Notes: a model not told the origin generated them from the sequence alone. A stretch of DNA of 64,000 nt from Mycoplasmopsis canis PG 14 (GCF_001553195.1 NZ_CP014281.1:682001-746000); one strand, 5' to 3'. Positions 33,912-44,341 are shown, counted from the first letter of the stretch. Numbers and translations: made by a program.

Positions 33912-34189
33912 TATTTTTTCTTACCTTTATCAGCACCATGTCCAGAGAATGTTCTAGTTGGTGAAAATTCTCCTAATTTGTGACCAACCATGTCATCTGT
34001 AACATAAACTTCATTAAATTGTTTACCATTGTGAACTGCAAATGTTAATCCAACAAAACTTGGGAAAATTGTTGAACGTCTTGATCAAGTTTTAATTGGT
34101 TTTTTAGGGGCTTTACCTTCTACTATAGCATCTACTTTTTTAAGTAAGTGTTCGTCGGCAAATGGACCTTTTTTCAAACTACGAGCCAT
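33911..34189 (-). CDS. rpsS: 30S ribosomal protein S19
   Basis: 92 residues. [39 protein letters not shown] and [17 protein letters not shown] are diagnostic. One TGA Trp in KTWSRRS. Confidence 0.96.
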
Positions 34190-35034
34190 TATTTAGCATC
34201 CTTTCTTCTTCTTAAAATAAGTTTATTTGAAGATTTTTTAGTTTTTCTTGTTTTAACACCAAGAGCTTTTTTACCTCACGGAGTAAGAGGGGCTTTACGA
34301 CCAACTGGTTGTTTTCCTTCCCCTCCACCATGTGGGTGGTCTACTGGGTTCATAACTGAACCACGAACTGTAGGTCTAATACCTTTGTGTCTGTTAATAC
34401 CAGCCTTACCAACATTAACTAATAAGTGTTCTTCATTACCAACAACACCAATTGTTGCACGGCAACGAGCTAAAACACGACGTGTTTCACCTGATTTAAG
34501 TCTTAAAACAACATATTTACCGTTGTCATCTTTACCAAGAATTTGAGCTGAAACTCCAGCACTACGTGCTATAATTCCACCACCACCTGGTTGCATTTCA
34601 ATATTGTGAACAAATGTACCTTCAGGGATAAATGTTAAAGGTAATGCATTACCAACAACAATGTCAGCTTTTTCTCCTGATACAACTGTTTGCCCAACTT
34701 TAATACCTTTAGGAGCTAAAATATATCTTTTTTCTCCATCAGCATATGCTAATAAACAAATATTTGCTGATCTGTTTGGATCATATTCGATTGATTTAAC
34801 AATAGCTGGAATATCGTCTTTATTACGTTTGAAATCTACTAATCTGTAGAAACGTTTAACACGTCCTCCGTGATGTCTAACTGTAATTTTACCTTGGTTG
34901 TTACGACCAGCATGGTTTTTTAAATTAACCAATAATGATTTTTCTGGTGCGTGTCCTGATAAATTTTGTTTGAAATCTAGAGAAGACATATTTCTACGAC
35001 CGTTAGTAGTTGGCTTATGATATTTCATTGCCAT
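34189..35034 (-). CDS. rplB: 50S ribosomal protein L2
   Basis: 281 residues. The zinc-free bacterial form with [33 protein letters not shown] and the peptidyl-transferase-proximal [14 protein letters not shown] containing the key His. A TGA at 34276-34278 is Trp. The gene is preceded by an unusual 98-bp gap with a structured leader, while most neighbours are 0-20 bp apart. Confidence 0.96.
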
Positions 35035-35043
35035 AATTATGTT

Positions 35044-35099
35044 CTCCTTTGCTTAAAAATAGTTGCGGATCTGTCTTTTAAGCACTTATTTCCGCTTAA
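35044..35099 (-). promoter_or_regulatory. Structured leader before rplB (possible pseudoknot or switch)
   Basis: In the rplW-rplB gap the minus strand reads, in order: TTAAGCGGA, GTGCTTAAAAG, ATCCGC, TTTTTAAGC and AAAGGAG (the rplB ribosome site). GCGGA pairs with TCCGC, and GCTTAAAA with TTTTAAGC, in the crossed order of an H-type pseudoknot. Alternatively GCTTAA pairs with the upstream TTAAGC, freeing the segment next to the ribosome site. This could be an autoregulatory site for L2 or S19; function is inferred from base pairing only. Confidence 0.45.
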
Positions 35100-35132
35100 T
35101 TTCTTTTTTATTTTATTATGATTGGTGAAATC

Positions 35133-35603
35133 CTATTCTCCACCAACTTTTCTCTTTGTAGTTGCTTGTTTTTTAACTGCAGTTTGTTTTGTAGCAACTG
35201 TTTTCTTTGTTGCAAGTTTTTTAGCAACTTTTGCTTCAACGTCTGAAACTTTTTTAGCTTTTTGTTCTTTTTTCTCAACAGCTTTTTCGTCTGAAACTAT
35301 TTGTGCTTCAGTTTCATTGCTTGGTAAATAGTTTAAGCTTCCTTCAGCTAAAGTTACCATAGCTTTTTTGTAACGATTTGTAAATCCGTGGAAACGACCA
35401 ACATTTTTAGGTTTTTTATTAACTTTAATTGTGTTAACTGAAGAAACTTTTACATTAAAAATAGTTTCAACAGCTTCTTTAATTTGATATTTGTTAGCGG
35501 CAAAATCAACTTTAAATGTGAAAACTTGGTTCTTTTCATTAGATCTTAATCTATCTGATTTTTCTGTAAGAATAGGTGATTTAATAACTTTTGTTAATTC
35601 CAT
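35133..35603 (-). CDS. rplW: 50S ribosomal protein L23 with long C-terminal tail
   Basis: 156 residues; the L23 domain (MELTKVIKSPILTEKSD ... VNTIKVNKKPKNVGRFHGF) covers about the first 100. The rest is a Lys/Ala/Thr-rich tail (KKLATKKTVATKQTAVK), probably disordered and basic. L23 is the docking site for trigger factor and SRP at the tunnel exit. Confidence 0.95.
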   Translation of the reverse strand: MELTKVIKSPILTEKSDRLRSNEKNQVFTFKVDFAANKYQIKEAVETIFNVKVSSVNTIKVNKKPKNVGRFHGFTNRYKKAMVTLAEGSLNYLPSNETEAQIVSDEKAVEKKEQKAKKVSDVEAKVAKKLATKKTVATKQTAVKKQATTKRKVGGE

Positions 35604-35605
35604 AA

Positions 35606-36382
35606 TTATCTACCTCTTTCTTTTAAAATTTCAAGACTTTCATTTGAAATAATCATAACATCTGCGCCAATTAAGTTTTCAACTGTTACTGAATTTGCTT
35701 TAACCACATTAACATTACCTAAGTTTTGTGATGATCTAAAAACAATTGGGTTTTCATTTACAACTAAAACGTGTCTTAAATCGTTAACTTTTAACTCAAC
35801 AAGTTTTTGAACTAAATCTTTTGTTTTAATTTGACTTAGTGATAAGTCATTAACCAAAACCGCTTTATCGTTAGCTAATAATGTTAAAGCTGAAACAAAT
35901 GCAGCATATTTAACTTTTTTATTAACTTTAAGTGAGTAGTTTTTGTTTGATTGAGGACCAAATGCTCTACCACCACCTACTCAAATAGGTGAACGCATTG
36001 AGCTATGACGTGCTCTACCTGTTCCTTTTTGTCTTCATGGTTTTTTACCACTTCCTGAAACTTCAGCACGATTCTTAACTTGATGTGTACCTTGTCTTCT
36101 TGATGCTCTTTCAGATAAGATTGAGTCAAAAATAGCTTGTGTATAAATTTTTTCACTTCCAAAAAGATTTTTTGGTAAATCAGCTGAAAATTCAACCTTT
36201 TTCACTTTTGTATCTTTTTGAACATTTACTTTTACTGACTTCACTTCAGTTGCTTTCTTTGCAACTGGTTTAGCAGCAGGTTTAGAAGCTGGTTTCTTTA
36301 CAGTCTTTGAAGAAGTTGGTTTTGAAGAAGTAGATTTAGCTGTTGATTTTGTTGCAACAGCTTTTTTCTTTGTTTCTGCCAT
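35606..36382 (-). CDS. rplD: 50S ribosomal protein L4 with N-terminal extension
   Basis: 258 residues against about 207 usually. The first ~60 residues are a low-complexity Lys/Ala/Ser/Thr/Pro extension (KPASKPAAKPVAKKA). The L4 domain follows with SERASRRQGTHQVKNRAEV, KKPWRQKGTGRARHSS and SPIWVGGGRAFGP (TGA Trp). L4 is the classic repressor of S10 operons in other bacteria. Confidence 0.95.
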
Positions 36383-36384
36383 TA

Positions 36385-37182
36385 TTATTTATCTCCTTCC
36401 GCTTTTGCTTCAGCTTCTTTAATTAAAGCTTCTAATTCTGATGAATGCATACCAACCTTAACTTCAATTCCATATTTTTTGGCGTGTTCAACTAATTCAT
36501 TCATTTTAAGAACTTCAGCTATATCAACAAGCTTAATTTGTTCACGGTTAGGCAATCCTTTAACTGCTTGTTTAACCATAACAAATGATTTTTTAGGACC
36601 AGGAATTGATCCTTTAATTAAAACTAAATTGTTTTCAACATCAACTTTTACAATTTCAAGGTTTTGAACTGTTGTTTTAACATTTCCTAAATGACCAGGC
36701 ATTGTCATTCCCTTGAAAACTCTGTTACCTGAAATATCTCCAAGTGATCCTGTTTGTCTAACTGGTTGTGAACCACCACCACCACCATGTGATTTAGGTC
36801 CTATGTGTTGATTGTATCTTTTAATAGTTCCGGCAAAACCCTTACCTTTTGATACACCAGTTACATCAACTAGTTCTCCTGCTGAAAAAATATCAGCTTT
36901 AATAATTTGTCCAAGTTCGAAACCTGACATGTCACGAACTTCTTTTACGTAGCGCTTAGGTGTTGTATTAGCTTTTTTAAAGTGACCTTTTTCTGGGTTA
37001 TTTGATCTATTTTCTTTTTTATCAAATGAAGCTAATTGAGTAGCTGTATAACCATTTTTATCATTTGTTAAAACTTTAGATACAACATTTGGTTGTACTT
37101 CTATTACAGTAACAGGTATTCTGGCACCAGTTTCGCTGTAAATTTGAGTCATACCAACTTTACGTCCTAAGATTCCTTTCAT
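36385..37182 (-). CDS. rplC: 50S ribosomal protein L3
   Basis: 265 residues. [19 protein letters not shown] start, the tip loop [20 protein letters not shown], and PGHLGN. The C-terminus is longer than usual (about 50 residues past the core), ending in an acidic/Ala-rich helix ([16 protein letters not shown]). Confidence 0.95.
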   Translation of the reverse strand: MKGILGRKVGMTQIYSETGARIPVTVIEVQPNVVSKVLTNDKNGYTATQLASFDKKENRSNNPEKGHFKKANTTPKRYVKEVRDMSGFELGQIIKADIFSAGELVDVTGVSKGKGFAGTIKRYNQHIGPKSHGGGGGSQPVRQTGSLGDISGNRVFKGMTMPGHLGNVKTTVQNLEIVKVDVENNLVLIKGSIPGPKKSFVMVKQAVKGLPNREQIKLVDIAEVLKMNELVEHAKKYGIEVKVGMHSSELEALIKEAEAKAEGDK

Positions 37183-37202
37183 ATTTTCTCCTTAAATGGT
37201 AT

Positions 37203-37508
37203 TTATTTAACTTTTATTTGAATACCAACACCAACTGGTAATTCTAGTCTTTCAATTTTGTCTTTTGTTTTAGCAGAAGCATCAGTAATAACAACTAATC
37301 TTTGGTGTGTTCTGCTTTCGAATTGCTCACGAGATTTTTTGTTTACGTGAACAGATCTTAAAATAGTAATTTCATCTCTTTTTGTTGGTAAAGGAACTGG
37401 TCCACTTACTTTTGCACCTTCTTCTTTAGCTGCTAAAAAGATTTTTTTTGCAGCTTGGTCAACAGTAACATGGTCAAAACCTTTTACTTTGATGCTTAAT
37501 TTACTCAT
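37203..37508 (-). CDS. rpsJ: 30S ribosomal protein S10
   Basis: 101 residues from MSKLSIKVKGFDH; AAGGAG lies 8 nt upstream, so I reject the longer reading from 37541. GPVPLPTKRDEITILRSVHVNKKSREQFESRTHQR is split here into the conserved PLPT and REQFE parts. It opens the operon and in other bacteria also acts with NusB in antitermination. Confidence 0.95.
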   Translation of the reverse strand: MSKLSIKVKGFDHVTVDQAAKKIFLAAKEEGAKVSGPVPLPTKRDEITILRSVHVNKKSREQFESRTHQRLVVITDASAKTKDKIERLELPVGVGIQIKVK

Positions 37509-37618
37509 TTTGGTTGTCTCCTTTGTTCTATTTTTGAACATAACTCCCTATAAAAACTCAGCGCGTCCTCAACAACATTTGGCGGGCTAACAACCTTATA
37601 GTTCATAGTTATAGTTGC
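37509..37618 (-). promoter_or_regulatory. S10 operon leader with GC-rich hairpin
   Basis: A ~110-nt leader between the promoter and rpsJ. Minus-strand AGCCCGCC pairs with GGACGCGCT (one mismatch, one bulge) around a 12-nt loop, unusually GC-rich for this genome. Leaders at this place bind L4 in other bacteria. A 36-codon reading frame (37496-37606) also spans the leader and overlaps the rpsJ start, but its codons are unlike those of the neighbouring genes. Confidence 0.5.
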
Positions 37619-37624
37619 TTATGA

Positions 37625-37630
37625 ATTATA
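37625..37630 (-). promoter_or_regulatory. S10 operon -10 box
   Basis: TATAAT on the minus strand, directly after the T-run of the preceding terminator. Start of transcription expected near 37618. No clear -35. Confidence 0.6.
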
Positions 37631-37632
37631 AT

Positions 37633-37678
37633 AAAAAAAAGAGAAAACGAAAACATTTTTTCTCTTTTATTTTTTTAA
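37633..37678 (-). terminator. Terminator of the thioredoxin-like gene
   Basis: Minus-strand hairpin with arms AAAAGAGAAAA and TTTTCTCTTTT followed by further T. It separates the upstream genes from the S10 operon. Confidence 0.75.
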
Positions 37679-37701
37679 CAACTCTTTTTGGTGTATCAAG
37701 G

Positions 37702-38043
37702 TTATAAAACCTTCTTTTCAACTCAATTAACTAAAACCTCTTCTGGAACATATTCGAATGCTTTTTCGATGATTTCTTCACCTTCTAAAAGCATCATAGT
37801 TGGTACTTTTAAAACCTTTCACTTAGTATCTGGATTTCTAAATAAATTAGCTTCTTCAGCGTCTACAGTTATAAAGTTAATCTCGCTATTGTTTTTAAAT
37901 TTGGATGCAACATTATCAAATGTTCTTTTCATCATTTTACAATCGCCACATCACTCTGTTGTAAATGTAATAAACGTTAAGTCATTTTTATTTGTGTTGT
38001 TAATGTAGTTTTCAGCATCTTTTCAAGCCATTTTTTTAAACAT
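37702..38043 (-). CDS. Thioredoxin-like protein with CGDC active site
   Basis: 113 residues, thioredoxin size. The active site reads TEWCGDCKMMKRTF instead of the classic WCGPC, and the cis-Pro is in KVPTMMLLEGEEI. The Pro-to-Asp change should alter redox potential, so it may be a dedicated reductase and not the general thioredoxin. A second Met at 38031 could also start it. Upstream gene stops 11 bp away. Confidence 0.85.
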
Positions 38044-38054
38044 AATGCTCCTAT

Positions 38055-39197
38055 CTAACTAATTGGCGATATATCATCCAACCAATTGCTTTCTTTTTTA
38101 ATCTTTTCATTATTTTTATCTGTGTTTAATGTGTTATTTTTTTCTTGATTGTTGTTTAGTTCATAACTATTTTCTTCATAATATAAGGCATCTATAGAAT
38201 CAAATAATTCAAAATCTTCATTTTCTTTTGTTAATCTTTTTTCAGAATCTAAATTTTTTTGGTTTTGAAACTCATTAAGTATTTTTTTGGTTTCTTCGTA
38301 ATTTATAGAACTAAGGATAGTCTTTAATCTTTCTGATCTCATTTTTTTCTTATCAATAAGATAAAGCATAAAATTGTAAAAAAATTCTGTTTGCTTTGTA
38401 AATGAATAAAATTTTTTGCTTTTCTCTTGAAGCATTTTTTCATCAAAAAAGTTATGTTTGAATGCAAAAATATATTTTCCTTTAAGTTTAATGTATAAAA
38501 CTGGGTAGAAAATTAGTTTGATAATTCATAAAATTATAAATAAAATAACAAATAAAGGTATTAAGAATGAAACAGAAATTAGATAAAGAACATTAAAAAT
38601 AGAATCCAAGAAAAAACCAATATTGTTAAAAAGTGAATACTTATTAACTAAATTACTTAATATCAAATCACCTTCATTGTTAGAAGTAATAACTTTATAA
38701 AATTTATCTCATCAACCAAACACAAATAAGTTCGCTACTTTGCTAGAATTAAAATCTGATGATCTCAGATTAGTATCTTGAAAGTGTAAAACAAAATGAA
38801 ATAATAGAATGAACACTATAGCTAACAAAGTAGAAATTCATAAAATTTGTTTTCTGAAATTTCATCATGTTACTTTGAATCTTCTCGATAACCAAAATAT
38901 ATTTTTATTTTCCATTTTTCTATTAATAGTAAAGATTACTAATACCAAAAAGAAATATGGCAACAAAATTCATATCGAACCACCAAATAACAATCCATAT
39001 GTAAAAATATAAAATATTTTAAAACCATTAGATGAACTCGGTATTAAATAAAAAACAGAAAAAACTAACGAACATAAAAATAATAATCACAAAAACAAAT
39101 TACAAATAAGTGCTTTTGTAGTCATTTTTCTTGAAAATGTTACTTCAGTTTCTTGCTTAGTCATATTAAGCAAATTATAAATCTGCATTAGTTTCAT
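38055..39197 (-). CDS. Unknown multi-pass membrane protein
   Basis: 380 residues. About four to six hydrophobic helices occupy the first 240 residues, many with Trp/Phe, followed by a cytoplasmic, charged, Asn/Glu-rich tail (ENEDFELFDSIDALYYEE) ending WLDDISPIS. Not recognised. The ATG at 39197 follows the RNase J-like stop (TAA AATG), indicating co-translation with that gene. About ten TGA codons are Trp. Confidence 0.72.
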
Positions 39198-39198
39198 T

Positions 39199-40860
39199 TT
39201 ATACCTGTGTAAGAGTTAAGGCCACTAAAGGGTCTTTATCTGTCAACTTAAATATTTTTTTTCTTATTGTTTTTCTTACTTTTTCATTTAATTCAAACAT
39301 TGATCCGTAAACTCTTCCTGAGATTAATTCAATTATAATTCCTTTAATTAGATTATTCATTCATTCTTGCTCATTTTCATCAATTACACCTATGTAATTT
39401 ATATGTAGTTGCCCAACTATTTTTTTAGTTTTAGGATTATATAAAGAATTAATAATTATCACGCCTTCTCTTCCTAAAACTTCTCTTTCCGCTATAACTT
39501 CTGATGAAATATCACCAACACCAAACCCATCCACAATAACGTCACCTATTTCTTTTATTTTCGCACTTTGTGACATTTTTTTACCATCTACAAAATGCAA
39601 TACTTTTCCATTTAACAGAACAATAGATTGAGTGCTATTAATTTCTTCGTTATCACTAACATAATTAGCGGAATCAGTTAGATATCTAAAAAGTCCTTGA
39701 GCAGGAATGAAGAAATCAGGTTTTAAATTTTTTATTAAATTTAAAATATCATCTTTATATGGTCTACAATAAAAATATTCTGAATCTGATATATCAATTA
39801 AATTAGGACTAATTCTCGCTATTTCATCCAATGTATATGCAGCTTGTGATTCAAGACCATTAACCTGAGGGGCCAACATAATTACTCTATCATTTGAATT
39901 AAGTTTTAAATAAACATCTTCTCCTGAAGTAATTCTTAAAAATCTTGAAAATAGCCTTTCTACAGCACCGGTTACAAGAATAACAGCATTATTATGCTTT
40001 GAAATTTGTTTATAATCAACAATTTCAGGAAGTTCAAGGTTTTTGTCATTTTCTAAAATTATTTTTTTTGTAATTTCAAGTAAATCAGCATATGTTTTAC
40101 CATATGTGATTACAGGTCTTTTATACTTCATTGACAATTTTAAAATTTTGTGTAAAGAAACCATATCTTCACTAAATGCGCCAATAATAATTCTTTCGTT
40201 ATTCTTAGCATTTTCAAAAACATTCAAAATTGAATCAGGTAATTTATTTTTTTCAATTGCTCTACCAGAAAAGTTTGTTTTTCCAGAATCGGATATAAGT
40301 GCAATAACTTTTCTATTACCAAATAATTTAGGCAAATGTAAAAATCAAGTTCTTCCAAAAATATCAAGATCACCTTCAACAAAGTTGAACATAAAAACAT
40401 AATCACCAGATTTTGTTATAAAATCAAAACCTAAATTGCCTGGAACACTTCCTGGAAGTGAAATTGGTTGCACAAATAATGAACCAACTTTTTTTCTTTC
40501 ATTTAATACGATAACTTTATAAGTTTCTTTTTTAATATTATACTTAGACAATCTATCAATAATTATTTCTTTACTTAATTGAGAAGTATAAATCTTTAGT
40601 CCAGGGATTTTCATTACTAATCAAGGTAATGCTGAAAAACTTTCGTTTCTAATGTCGCTTATAAAAATACCTTTAATATTATTCTTATTTTTTTCTAAAT
40701 AACTAAAATCCGGGATTATAGTATCAACACCGTTTTGTGAATTTATCGGAACTTTAACTCCTGCATTTATAATAAATAAATCCTCATTGTGCGCAAGAAC
40801 ATAGCTATTTTTTCCATTTTCATCCTGGCCACCTAGGGCAAAAATTCTTATATTTTCCAT
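39199..40860 (-). CDS. RNase J-like protein lacking the metal-binding histidines
   Basis: 553 residues with the RNase J domain order (metallo-beta-lactamase, beta-CASP, C-terminal domain). The opening IRIFALGGQDENGKNSYVL and the VDGFGVGDISSEVIAER region near the C-terminus are clear RNase J features. The HxHxDH site, normally within FITHGHEDHIG, is replaced by FISDIRNESFS. The later VHGEYR-type His is AQGLFR here. A nuclease site with two metals therefore cannot form as in active enzymes. It may be a structural partner (J2-like) for an active RNase J elsewhere. SD and ATG are clear. Confidence 0.82.
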
Positions 40861-40973
40861 TTTTCTCCTTTTTTTTATTTAAGAACTTTAAGCTTTAATA
40901 AATATTATTTATTAATGTTTTCATTATATCATTTTTTAAAGTGAGCAAGATTAAAAAAAATAAACTATTTAGT

Positions 40974-41357
40974 TTATTCTTCAATTATTAAAGTTATTTC
41001 AAAATCACCAATTTTTATTCCGTTAGATTGAATTCAGTACGAAAAAACATATGTGTTATCAAAAAAATCTTTTTTATCTCAAAAAGTTTTTCAAGGAACT
41101 GCAAATTCTTTACCATTATTTTGAAAATAAAAATTAAACATATATTCTTTTTGGTGTTTTAGAAAAATTGTTGATGTATTTGTATGAATATTTATTTCAT
41201 CATCAGAAATCTCTATCATACTTTTTAAGTTAGTGTTTGGTTCATCAAAGACAAAAACTTTAAAACTGTCTTCATCATATACCATAACCGGAACTGTAAA
41301 TTCAATTGTTTTTAAGTCATCATTTTGATTTATAAGAGATTTAAATTTCAACTTCAT
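40974..41357 (-). CDS. Small beta-barrel protein, DUF1934/YwiB-like
   Basis: 127 residues of mostly beta-strand pattern: FKSLINQNDDLKTIEF, KVFVFDEPN, NTSTIFLKHQKEYMFNFYF, and an end VFSYWIQSNGIKIGDFEIT. The pattern and size resemble the YwiB family, but this is a weak recollection. Two TGA Trp codons near the end. It begins 1 bp after gltX ends. Confidence 0.55.
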
Positions 41358-41358
41358 C

Positions 41359-42759
41359 TTAATACTGTTCTAATGACTTAAAAACTTCTTCTTTTCCAAA
41401 TAAATAAATAGCTTTAGCTAGTTCTGGTCCATGTTCATGAGAAGTTGTAGCCATTCTTATTGGCATAAACAGTTTTTTTCCTTTTACATTTAGTTCTGAT
41501 GATGTCTTATTAATACATTCTTGTATGCTTTCAACATTAAAGTCATAATTAAAAAGCAATTGCTTAAATTTCTTAACAACTGAAATTTCTTCATCAGTAA
41601 ATTCAAATTTCTTTATACTTGCGTTTAAAAATGTTTTTAGATTTTCGTTTAATTCCGTAAAAGTTGCAACACTAGGTTTGTATGTTTCTACAAACAAGTT
41701 AATTCATTCTTTGCTTTTTGAATCTATTAATGAATTTAACTTACTTAAAATTAAGTCGTTTGATAAATTTTTGAAATATTGTTTTGAGAACCAAATCATT
41801 TTTGAAATATCAAATTTTGAAGGACTCTTACTCAATCTTTCTGGATCGAATTTTGCAATAATTTCTTCTTTAGTCATTAATTCAGAAGCATCCTCCGCTG
41901 TTCAACCTAAAAGGGTCAAAAAGTTAAAAATAGCTTCTGGAATATATCCTTCATTTTTATAATCTTCAATAAATTGTTTTAAACTTGTATCTCTTTTAGA
42001 AAGTTTTTTACCTTCCATGTTTGTTATTATTGTTAAATGACCAAACTTAGGTGATTCCCACCCTAATGCATTATAAATAGCCAATTGTTTTGGTGTATTA
42101 CCTATATGTTCTTCACCCCTTAAAACGTGTGTTATTTGCATATCAAAATCATCAATTACAACAGCAAAATTGTATGTTGGAAATCCGTCAGATTTATAAA
42201 TAACTCAATCAGCAATATCACTAGAATTAAACGAAATTTCCCCTCTAACAATATCATTTCAAGATAGTTCTGTGTTTTCCGGCATTTTAAATCTGATCGA
42301 ATATTCTCCTGCTTGGTCTCTTTTTAACTTTTCTTCATCAGAAATATTTAATCAATTCGGATTATATCTAAAGCTAGGGATTCCTTTAGCATCACTTTCT
42401 TCCTTTTGTTTCTCAAGTTCCTCAGAGTTGTCATATGCCTTATAAGCAAAACCCTTTTCAATTAATTGATTAGCAACTTCTAAATATCTATCCAATTTTT
42501 CGCTTTGTCTATATTTACCATAAATAGGATTAGGATTTAATGGTGATTCATCAGGTACAATACCTAATCATGCCAAATTGTTGAGTTGTGATTCTTCGCC
42601 ACCTTCAACATTTCTTTTAATATCGGTGTCTTCGAGTCTAAAAATAAAATCACCACCAAAATGTTTTGCAAATAAATAAGAAAATAAAGCTGTTCTAGCT
42701 CCCCCGATATGTAAATAACCAGTAGGGCTTGGTGCATAACGTGTTCTAATTTTTTTCAT
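41359..42759 (-). CDS. gltX: Glutamyl-tRNA synthetase
   Basis: 466 residues. Class I motifs [13 protein letters not shown] (HIGH) and GKKLSKRD (KMSKS); RFRLEDTD-like FIFRLEDTD follows the HIGH motif. Probably non-discriminating, charging tRNA-Gln too, as in many Gram-positive relatives (inference). Seven or so TGA Trp codons. An AGGAGAAATCATG start. Confidence 0.95.
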
Positions 42760-42851
42760 GATTTCTCCTAAAATATCGTTGTTTAAATTTTACTAAAATT
42801 TTAAACTTATGGTTAATAAAAAATATTTGGAATATTTAATCCCAAATAAGT

Positions 42852-44273
42852 TTATCTGTGATTTTTTGAATACACAAAAATAGGTTTTTCTTCATTATAT
42901 ATAGATGATGAATTATTTTTTGAATTGATTTTTTGAATTAAGTATCAAACACCTCAAATTGCATAACCTAAAATCATTACACCTAAATAACTAGGCATCA
43001 AAATAGCGCTTTCAACCGTATAGCTTGTTCCGACAATTGGTGGTATTAATGATACAAGCACAATAAAACCAATTAGTAAAATCGCTAGTACATAAATCAT
43101 TTTTTCTCATAATGGAATTTTAAATGTTTTGTCTTTATAAGATATAAACAATATAGTAAAAATTGTCATTAGATATTGCATTAAGAAAACAATATTACCA
43201 GCGTTCAATACTGCAGCGAATTGATCTCTTATCCCTAGAAAATAAGGTACTATAGTAAAAATTAACATTGAAATAATAGAAAATACACTTGAAAATATTA
43301 TTGCATTTCTATATTCGCCAGTTTTTTCTGATTTTTTAGCAAAAAAGCTTGGGATAAAATTGTCTTGAGCTAATGGAACTACGGTTCTTGCGTAATAAAT
43401 TATGGAACTAATAGATGAACCTACTCTATTAAAGAAAGTACCAATCGTAAACATTATCACACCTGATAGCCCCATTGAAACTCTGAATATTCTCGCAAAG
43501 TTAACTGAACTTTTCTCAGTTCCTAAAAAAGCTGTTTTATCTAACCCTAAATATATCATGTAAAATACAAAATAAAATGTTAGTACTATCATAAAAATTA
43601 ACATTAAAACTTTTTTAAATCTCTTAGATTCAACATCTGCTGAAATTCCTGCAAGTCCTTCGCCACCTGCAAAAGCATAAATAAATGATAAAACAGATGT
43701 TACAATAATGCTAATATCAATTGTTGGGTTACTACTGAAGTTATTTCCGAATTGGAAACTAGCAAACGAATATCAAACAACAATAGAAAGACCCATACCT
43801 ATTGTTATTCATTTAATTATGGCAGAAAATAAAATAAATCATTTTGATGTCCTTAACCCAAACGAACTAATAATATTTAAAATAATAAAGAATGCGACTG
43901 CTGAAAATTGATAAATAACTTGGTTCCCTTTATCAAACTCGCCAATTAAGTTAATGAAAAATAATGGTGTTGTTGCTGAAAACAAAGGAACTTGAGCAAA
44001 TTGGTTTCAACCTTGTAAAAATAGGATTGCTCTTTTATTGTGAAACGCTTTTTTAGCGTATGCGTATGTTCCGCCGACCTCTTTACCGAAGTTTTGACTC
44101 CCTCTCGCAAAAGCCAACATAACTGACATAGAAATAAAGGCGGTTAATACAAAAATAAGGATTCCTCATAAACCCTTGCTTACGACAGATGATATTGTAG
44201 CTATAAAACCAAAACCGATAATATAGTTAAGGCCGTAAAATATAAATTGTTTTTCTGTTAATTTGTTTTTCAT
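42852..44273 (-). CDS. APC-family amino-acid permease
   Basis: 473 residues with about 12 hydrophobic helices. The N-terminal IIGFGFIATISSVV corresponds to the unwound helix-1 substrate motif of APC transporters, and GGEGLAGISADVESKRFKKV sits after helix 6. Substrate unknown. The promoter region was the target of the second insertion-sequence pair, which begins 33 bp before the ATG. Confidence 0.85.
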
Positions 44274-44288
44274 GATTTCTCCGGCGAA

Positions 44289-44317
44289 ATTATAATCTAA
44301 TTATTCAGAACTATAAA
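44289..44317 (-). promoter_or_regulatory. Permease promoter next to the insertion
   Basis: TATAAT (44289-44294, minus) and TTTATA (44312-44317) with a 17-bp spacer. The -35 lies inside the 36-bp duplication, just as at the rRNA promoter. Confidence 0.6.
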
Positions 44318-44341
44318 TATTTTTTTACAAAAAGTTGATTT
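44306..44341. repeat. 36-bp target duplication, permease side
   Basis: CAGAACTATAAATA... repeated exactly at 46204-46238 and onward across the IS30 insertion (47706-47719). It marks the IS1202-like insertion, copy 2. Confidence 0.85.

Noticed and set aside
37496-37606. A 36-codon leader gene before rpsJ
   Set aside because: No ribosome site, codon choice unlike neighbours, and a better explanation as structured RNA; kept only as an observation.
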